Source of the DNA: Gammaproteobacteria bacterium | GTDB taxonomy: Bacteria; Pseudomonadota; Gammaproteobacteria; Pseudomonadales; Azotimanducaceae | Assembly (NCBI GenBank): GCA_027295975.1 | Contig: JAPUJX010000367.1 | Location: 1-5,539, forward strand | Direction: 5' to 3' | DNA length: 5,539 nt | Shown: positions 1 through 5,539 of the stretch, one piece after another | Layout: every line of letters starts with the position of its first letter | Position numbering within the stretch: position 1 is the stretch's first letter | Made by a program: the position numbers and the translations under genes | The notes under the pieces: model-generated | What the model was told of the DNA's origin: nothing | Database searches by the model: none | What the model saw: only the letters and a program-made list of their open reading frames with translations

Positions 1-712
1 GCCGTGGGGGTGATTGAGCCCGTGTTGGTTCTCGGGAACATGGGTATCTACCACAGCCTTGCCGCGGCACTGGATATGGCCGGCAGCGGGGAACGGGAGT
101 TGTTCGCGGCCGTGCAGAGCAAGTCGGAAACGGACATTGCCGATATCGCGGGCGTTACCCCCATTGCCGACATGCTGGTGCGCCTCCCGACGTTGATGGG
201 TCCGGCAGACGAAGTAGGAAACGTACGACAGGTTCTCGAATCGGCCCCCGTTGAGGTACTCGCGCAACTCGATGTACTTGTCGAGTTCACCGAGATGGTG
301 GGGCGGCGTTGCCCGAACCTGGCGTTGCGTTTCGATGTGGCGGAACTTGCCGGTTACGGTTACCACAACGGACCCGTTTTTTCGGCGTTCCATGCGGACC
401 AGGGCCGTGCGCTCGCTCGCGGGGGCAGATACGACGGTATCGGGGCGGCGTTCGGACGCAATCGTCCAGCGACCGGGTTCGATGTGAGTCTCAAGGAGTT
501 GCTGCTGGAAAGCGCTTTTACCCCGCCAGAGGCGATCTGGGCGCCATGGGCCAGGGAACGGAACAAGGCGGAACTCATGGGGTTGATTAACGAGTTGCGA
601 GAAACCGGAGAACGGGTCCTGGTTGCTCTCTCGGAGGCAGAGACCCCGTCGTCTTCCTGTTCGAGGCAACTGGTACTCAAAGCGGGACAGTGGTCCGTTG
701 CGGACCTGATTT

Positions 713-714
<2 letters not shown>
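1..714 (+). CDS. hisZ: ATP phosphoribosyltransferase regulatory subunit HisZ (5'-partial, C-terminal 237 residues)
   Basis: HisZ is a catalytically inactive paralogue of histidyl-tRNA synthetase. It assembles with the short-form HisG to make the first enzyme of histidine synthesis and confers histidine feedback control; it is cytoplasmic. The frame is open from base 1 (GCC GTG GGG...) with no credible start, so the gene begins upstream; the family is usually a little under 400 residues. Seen here are an early strand-helix segment (VLVLGNMGIYHSL) typical of the class II aaRS-like core, and the HisRS-like motif 3 region GGRYDGIGAAFGRNRPATGF at about 421-480. The charged tail after FDVSLKELL fits the HisZ C-terminus. 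It ends with TGA just before purA, and this hisZ-purA order is known from Pseudomonas. HisRS itself is the main alternative. The absence of a clear anticodon-binding domain after motif 3 and the purA linkage favour HisZ. Confidence 0.88.
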
Positions 715-2022
<1,308 letters not shown>

Positions 2023-2088
2023 GGCGTGAAGGGGTCACCGCCCCCTGCATCCGGATAACGTCGGCGGTACACTGAGCGGATTGTCGAC

Positions 2089-2093
2089 GGAGG
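2089..2093 (+). promoter_or_regulatory. Ribosome binding site that decides the UPF0434 start
   Basis: GGAGG is the only strong Shine-Dalgarno in the purA downstream gap. It is 11 bases before the TTG at 2105, and it would lie inside the coding region if the earlier in-frame TTG at 2081 were used. It therefore supports the shorter protein. Confidence 0.55.
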
Positions 2094-2104
2094 TTGCCAC
2101 GACA

Positions 2105-2296
2105 TTGGATTCCAGATTATTAGAATTACTCGTCTGCCCGGTCACCAAGGCGTCGCTGACCTATAAAAAAGACGAAAACGAACTCTGGTGCCGTGCAAGC
2201 GGGTTGGCTTATCCGATTCGCGATGGAATTCCAGTGATGTTGGAAGACGAGGCTCGGGAACTCAGCGCCACCGAGATGGAGCAGCTCCGTGGCTGA
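2105..2296 (+). CDS. UPF0434/Trm112-like small protein (YcaR family)
   Basis: This is a 63-residue protein of the YcaR/UPF0434 family, a bacterial branch of the Trm112-like zinc-ribbon fold; its biochemical role in bacteria is not settled. The family pattern is clear: [19 protein letters not shown], then [28 protein letters not shown]. Compare E. coli YcaR (MDHRLLEIIACPVC..., LAFPLRDGIPVLLETEAR). I chose TTG 2105 because it aligns with the YcaR start and has GGAGG upstream; TTG 2081 would add eight residues without family support. Only two cysteines remain (CPVT and WCR), so a four-cysteine zinc site is absent. Many UPF0434 members have lost it too. The family is usually found near lpxK and kdsB, whereas here it follows purA after 82 bases. 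That gap holds only a weak hairpin (AGGGG 2030-2034 with CCCCT 2042-2046, no T tract) and no convincing promoter. Confidence 0.85.
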   Translation: MDSRLLELLVCPVTKASLTYKKDENELWCRASGLAYPIRDGIPVMLEDEARELSATEMEQLRG

Positions 2297-2374
2297 GCCC
2301 CATTCCCGTCCCGACCCCCAGCTTGTCTGTTTTCACCTCTTTTGGGTACCCGTTTACCTGTAATTGCCCACTTT

Positions 2375-2402
2375 TTGCCAGAGCGGGGCGATTGGTTACA
2401 AT
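2375..2402 (+). promoter_or_regulatory. Probable sigma-70-type promoter for folE2 and the downstream cluster
   Basis: A -35 box TTGCCA (2375-2380) and a -10 box TACAAT (2397-2402) are separated by 16 bases. Each differs from consensus at one or two positions. The expected start near 2408-2410 would give a leader of about 28 bases before the folE2 ATG at 2438. It is the best promoter in the window and lies in the longest non-coding gap (2297-2437). Nothing else is evident in the rest of that gap apart from the short GGGTACCC palindrome at 2344-2351. The call is by eye, without scoring. Confidence 0.6.
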
Positions 2403-2413
2403 GTGCACCCAAT
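2391..2413 (+). promoter_or_regulatory. Imperfect palindrome over the folE2 -10 box, candidate operator (possibly Zur)
   Basis: The 23-bp dyad is centred on 2402. Its outer arms are ATTGG (2391-2395) and CCAAT (2409-2413), with inner matches T2397-A2407, C2399-G2405 and A2400-T2404, giving 8 of 11 complementary pairs. It covers the -10 box and the predicted transcription start, where a repressor would block RNA polymerase. folE2 genes are commonly repressed by Zur. The left part (GTTACA, 2395-2400) resembles the proteobacterial Zur half-site GTTATA, but the right part does not match well. It could also be the site of another regulator, or chance. Confidence 0.35.
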
Positions 2414-2437
2414 TGGTCGTTTCCTTAGGACTCGCAG

Positions 2438-3388
2438 ATGAACAAAGCGGAACTCGTTGCCATCAACGCCATGCCCGATGTTGCAAGGGGCGAGTTACAT
2501 GCGCCCGAGGTTACCCTGAATTGGGTGGGGATGAGCGACATTCACCAGCCGCTGCTGGTTCGCGATGGTGACAAGAACAAACAGGTCCAGTCGCGCGTAC
2601 AGGTATTTGTCGACCTGGGGGATCCGTTGGCCAAAGGCATTCACATGTCCCGGCTTTATCTGATTCTGGACGAGCACGCGGAGACCCGACCGTTGACGGC
2701 GGCCGGACTGAAGCTGCTGCTGTTGAGCATTCTCGAGTCTCACCGGGATCTCAGTACGAAAGCGTTCGTTCAGTTTGACTTCGACTATTATCTCCGGCGT
2801 CAGGCATTGGTGAGCGACAATTCCGGATGGAATTCTTATCCCGTGTCGGTCAAAGGAACGTTGATCGATGGGAATTTCACCCTGGAAGTGAAAATCGGCG
2901 TGCAGTATTCGTCCACCTGCCCCTGCTCCGCGGCCCTTGCCCGGCAACTGATTCAGCATCAATTCGTTGATGACTTCGGTAGCCGCGGGCAGGTGAACGC
3001 CACAGACGTCCACGCCTGGCTCGGCAGCGATGATGGAATCATCGCCACCCCGCACAGCCAGCGAAGTGACGCGCAGATACTGGTTCGCCTGCGTGATGGT
3101 CTGGTGGACTTTCCCATCACCGATATCATCGACCAGGTGGAGGAAACCCTGCTCACACCGGTGCAGACCGCGGTCAAACGCGAGGACGAGCAGGAGTTTG
3201 CGCGCCTCAACGGCCAGAACCCCATGTTCATAGAGGACGCCGGACGCAAGCTGAAGAGTCAGCTTTGTGACGACGATCGGATCACGGATTTCTGGGTGCG
3301 CATCGAACACCACGAGAGCCTGCACGCTCACGATGCGGTGGGGGTTTTTACCAAGGGCGTGGAAGACGGCTATCTGCCGATTCCGTAG
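2438..3388 (+). CDS. folE2: GTP cyclohydrolase FolE2 (type IB)
   Basis: FolE2 converts GTP to 7,8-dihydroneopterin triphosphate, the entry to folate and to queuosine precursors. It belongs to the tunnelling fold and is unrelated in sequence to zinc-dependent FolE. Known FolE2 enzymes work with metals such as Mn(II) and are often used under zinc limitation. Seen in the 316 residues: KGIHMSRLYL near 67-76, STCPCS with Cys161 and Cys163, PHSQRS with His206, KREDE with Glu251, and NPMFIEDAGR. By comparison with Neisseria FolE2 (Cys147, His159, Glu201), Cys161, His206 and Glu251 should be the metal and catalytic residues, and all are present. The stretch between Cys161 and His206 is about 33 residues longer than in Neisseria. 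ATG 2438 is preceded by AGGA (2427-2430) at 7 bases. It is the first gene of a probable operon with the next two genes. Confidence 0.93.
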   Translation: MNKAELVAINAMPDVARGELHAPEVTLNWVGMSDIHQPLLVRDGDKNKQVQSRVQVFVDLGDPLAKGIHMSRLYLILDEHAETRPLTAAGLKLLLLSILESHRDLSTKAFVQFDFDYYLRRQALVSDNSGWNSYPVSVKGTLIDGNFTLEVKIGVQYSSTCPCSAALARQLIQHQFVDDFGSRGQVNATDVHAWLGSDDGIIATPHSQRSDAQILVRLRDGLVDFPITDIIDQVEETLLTPVQTAVKREDEQEFARLNGQNPMFIEDAGRKLKSQLCDDDRITDFWVRIEHHESLHAHDAVGVFTKGVEDGYLPIP

Positions 3389-3402
3389 GGCGGGCGAAAA
3401 AT

Positions 3403-3408
3403 AAGGAG
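3403..3408 (+). promoter_or_regulatory. Strong ribosome binding site of the KAS III gene
   Basis: AAGGAG sits 7 bases before ATG 3416, in the 27-base gap after the folE2 stop. It is the strongest Shine-Dalgarno in the window and implies efficient independent initiation of this gene within the operon. Confidence 0.75.
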
Positions 3409-3415
3409 TCGACCC

Positions 3416-4540
3416 ATGGCTGGTGGTGTGGTGGTGAGCGGGGTGGGTCTCTGGAAGCCCGAACATTCCATCAGCAACGACGAGCTGGTAGCGAGTTACA
3501 ACGCCTACGCCGAACGATTCAACGCCGAAAACCGCGTCGCCATCGATGCGGGAGAGTTCGACGCAAAAGAATCTTCCAGCAGCGCGTTCATCGAAAAGGC
3601 TTCCGGCATCAAGAGCCGTTACGTGTACGAGAAGGAGGGCATCCTCGACATCGATCGGATGCGGCCCCGTATCCCGCAGCGGAAAGAGGACGAGATTTCG
3701 CTGCAGGCGGAAATGGCTCTCAACTCGGCGCGCCGGGCCATGACCAAGGCAGGCAAGACGGGTGCGGATATCGACATGGTCATCGTATCGTGCGCGTACA
3801 CTCAGCGTGCTTATCCGGCGATAGCCATCGAAGTCCAGAATGCCCTCGGGATCCAGGGATTTGGTTTCGACATGCTGGTGGCATGTTCCGCGGCTACCTT
3901 CGCGTTGCAGCGTGCATTTGATGCCATCGCTGCCGGGTCGGCGCGCTGTGCGCTGGTGATCAACCCGGAGCTGACCACTCCGCAGATGAACTTTCGAGAT
4001 CGCGACAGCCATTTCATTTTCGGCGACGTCAGCACCGCCATCGTGCTCGAATCGGCGGATACCTGCACGAGCGATGTCGGTTACGACATTCTCGGAACGA
4101 AAGCCATCACCGTTTTTTCGAACAATATCCGTTCGAACTTCGGTTACGTCTCGTTTGCGGAGGACACCGAAACGTTCGGCATCGACAATCTGTTTCACCA
4201 GAACGGGCGTAAGGTGTTCAAGGATGTCTGTCCGATGGCGGCGAGCCATCTGCAGGCGCAGATCGCCGCTGTTGGGATCGAGGTGGCCGATGTCAAGCGC
4301 TGGTGGCTCCACCAGGCCAACATCCATATGAACCATCTCATCGCCAGGCGCCTGCTCGGCCACGATGCAACTCAGGACGAGGCGCCGATTGTGCTCGACA
4401 CGTACGCCAACACCGCATCGGCCGGCTCGATCATATCTTTCAGTCTGTATCAGGACGATTTCGAGGCGGGCGATGTGGGCGTCATCTGCTCCTTTGGCGC
4501 GGGCTCCTCGATCGGCAGCCTGGTGTTGCGCCGGCGGTAA
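3416..4540 (+). CDS. FabH-like beta-ketoacyl-ACP synthase III, enlarged form
   Basis: This is a thiolase-fold condensing enzyme of the KAS III family, which joins an acyl-CoA primer to malonyl-ACP. The catalytic triad is visible: Cys157 in DMLVACSAATFALQ, His299 in WWLHQANIHMNHL and Asn332 in YANTASAGSI, followed by the C-terminal GAGSSIGSLVLRR. At 374 residues it is longer than housekeeping FabH (about 317 in E. coli). The extra sequence is mostly in the N-terminal half: about residues 30-58 before ASGIKSRYV and about 70-88 after it (GILDIDRMRPRIPQRKEDE). Primer choice cannot be read from the sequence, so I give no gene symbol. Such long forms could use medium-chain acyl-CoA or make a special lipid; that is inference. 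The start is secure: AAGGAG at 3403-3408, 7 bases before ATG 3416. It lies 27 bases after folE2 and 18 bases before the CDF gene. Confidence 0.88.
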   Translation: MAGGVVVSGVGLWKPEHSISNDELVASYNAYAERFNAENRVAIDAGEFDAKESSSSAFIEKASGIKSRYVYEKEGILDIDRMRPRIPQRKEDEISLQAEMALNSARRAMTKAGKTGADIDMVIVSCAYTQRAYPAIAIEVQNALGIQGFGFDMLVACSAATFALQRAFDAIAAGSARCALVINPELTTPQMNFRDRDSHFIFGDVSTAIVLESADTCTSDVGYDILGTKAITVFSNNIRSNFGYVSFAEDTETFGIDNLFHQNGRKVFKDVCPMAASHLQAQIAAVGIEVADVKRWWLHQANIHMNHLIARRLLGHDATQDEAPIVLDTYANTASAGSIISFSLYQDDFEAGDVGVICSFGAGSSIGSLVLRRR

Positions 4541-4558
4541 CCGGCGGGTTCTTCGGAC

Positions 4559-5506
4559 GTGGCGGGTTCATCAAAAAAGGCCATTTATGCGGCCCTGTGC
4601 GGGAATGCCCTCATTGCGGTGACAAAATTCCTTGCCGCGGGTGTCAGCGGCAGCTCCGCGATGTTCTCCGAAGCCATTCACTCCTTGGTGGATACCGGCA
4701 ACCAGTTACTTTTACTTTATGGATTGAAAGCGGCCGAACGTCCGGCGGACGAGCAGTTCCCGTTCGGCCACGGCAAGGAGATCTATTTCTGGTGTTTCGT
4801 GGTCGCCATGCTGATTTTTGCCCTCGGGTCGGGCATCTCCCTATACCAGGGCTGGCAGCATCTCGGCCATCCGGAAGCCATCAGCAACATCGGCTTGAAC
4901 TACGCTGTGTTGGGGATCGCGATGGTTTTCGAGGGTGGTGCTCTCATGGTCGCCTTTCGCGAATTCGGCCGGCAAAAAGGGTCCCTTGGTTTCCTTGAAG
5001 CCGTGCGCCGGGGCAAGGACCCCAGCATTTTTGTGGTGGTGTTCGAAGACACGGCAGCCATGTTGGGTTTGCTCGTTGCGATGGTGGGTCTCGGTTTATA
5101 TCAACTCACCGGCAATCCGGTTTTTGATGGCGCCGCCTCCATGACCATTGGCGTCATCCTGGGCATCACGGCCGCCTGGCTTGCCTATGAGAGCAAAAGC
5201 CTGTTGATCGGCGAGAGTGCCGCACCCGAGACCGTCGCGGCAATCAGGGGGGTGCTGGAAGCGGATGAGCGGATCCTGTGCATCAACGAGGCGGCCACCT
5301 TACACATGGGACCGGCGTACATTATCGTTACCATCAGTGTCGATTTCGTGGACGGCATCGATTCTTCGGAGCTCGAAAGCGCGGTCACCGAGATCAACGA
5401 CACAGTGAAGCGTTTGGACGCAGCGATCCAACGGGTGTTCATCGAAGCCGAACGTAGCGTGGATAATCAAGAAGACTCTGGCGATCCGCCGGTAGAATCC
5501 CAATAA
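4559..5506 (+). CDS. Cation diffusion facilitator (CDF) family metal transporter
   Basis: CDF proteins are inner-membrane antiporters that usually export divalent metals (Zn, Fe, Mn, Co, Cd) using protons. The 315-residue product shows six likely membrane segments, at about residues 8-27, 35-55, 75-96, 110-133, 156-181 and 190-210. A soluble C-terminal domain follows (about 219-295) and the tail is acidic. TM2 has the metal motif HSLVD (His41, Asp45), and FPFGHGKEIYFW (67-78) is a CDF hallmark. TM5 has VFEDTAAMLG (Glu163, Asp164) in place of the common HxxxD; it resembles the SLC30A9/ZnT9-like branch, so the metal is uncertain. The start is GTG 4559: the upstream TAA at 4538 is in the same frame and no ATG precedes the conserved SKKAIYAALCGN. 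The ribosome binding site is weak (GGCGGG, 4543-4548, 10 bases away), so translation may depend on coupling to the gene before it. It is the last gene of the probable folE2 operon. Confidence 0.92.
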   Translation: MAGSSKKAIYAALCGNALIAVTKFLAAGVSGSSAMFSEAIHSLVDTGNQLLLLYGLKAAERPADEQFPFGHGKEIYFWCFVVAMLIFALGSGISLYQGWQHLGHPEAISNIGLNYAVLGIAMVFEGGALMVAFREFGRQKGSLGFLEAVRRGKDPSIFVVVFEDTAAMLGLLVAMVGLGLYQLTGNPVFDGAASMTIGVILGITAAWLAYESKSLLIGESAAPETVAAIRGVLEADERILCINEAATLHMGPAYIIVTISVDFVDGIDSSELESAVTEINDTVKRLDAAIQRVFIEAERSVDNQEDSGDPPVESQ

Positions 5507-5539
5507 CCAAAACGACTACGCATTTCGCACCCTCGCAGG

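Noticed and set aside
2030..2046. Possible terminator after purA (AGGGG / CCCCT stem with a 7-base loop)
   Set aside because: The stem is only five pairs and no T tract follows, so it does not look like an intrinsic terminator.
2045..2073. Possible promoter before the UPF0434 gene (TACACT at 2068-2073)
   Set aside because: The -10-like box is fair, but the sequence 17 bases upstream (CTGCAT) does not resemble a -35 box.
2344..2351. GGGTACCC perfect palindrome upstream of the folE2 promoter
   Set aside because: It is only 8 bp, has no loop or repeated copies, and is expected by chance at this length.
2495..4363. A 622-codon open frame on the minus strand across folE2 and the KAS III gene
   Set aside because: It lies antisense to two genes with clear catalytic motifs, crosses their junction, and its translation shows no recognisable family or domain. 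Long antisense open frames are a common by-product of codon bias in GC-rich genes.

Overview
The window is a compact stretch of a proteobacterial chromosome, moderately GC-rich, with every supportable gene on the + strand and little intergenic space. The best guess is a gammaproteobacterium. The 5' end carries a hisZ-purA pair, an order known from Pseudomonas and relatives. The PurA start aligns with E. coli PurA from its first residue ([19 protein letters not shown] against [19 protein letters not shown]). No mobile element, tRNA, rRNA, CRISPR array or other sign of recent transfer is visible.

Layout. (1) Positions 1-714 hold the C-terminal part of HisZ, the regulatory subunit of ATP phosphoribosyltransferase; its 5' end lies outside the window. 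(2) Positions 727-2022 hold a complete purA (adenylosuccinate synthase), probably translated from the second of two close ATGs. (3) Positions 2105-2296 hold a small UPF0434/Trm112-like protein, probably with a TTG start. (4) Positions 2297-2437 are the main intergenic gap. It contains a good sigma-70-type promoter and a 23-bp imperfect palindrome that covers the -10 box. (5) Positions 2438-5506 hold a tight three-gene cluster: folE2 (type IB GTP cyclohydrolase), an enlarged FabH-like ketoacyl-ACP synthase III, and a cation diffusion facilitator transporter. The gaps are 27 and 18 bases, so co-transcription from the folE2 promoter is likely. The last 33 bases hold nothing recognisable.

How the genes may work together. 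The first half is housekeeping: HisZ serves histidine synthesis and PurA serves AMP synthesis. The second half is less ordinary. FolE2 is the cyclohydrolase many bacteria use when zinc is scarce, and it is commonly under Zur control. Here it has a palindrome on its promoter and shares a probable operon with a metal transporter of the CDF family, whose TM5 metal-site motif is not the usual HxxxD. This suggests, but does not prove, a metal-responsive folE2-KASIII-CDF unit. I found no clearly undescribed system; that unit is the most worthwhile lead.
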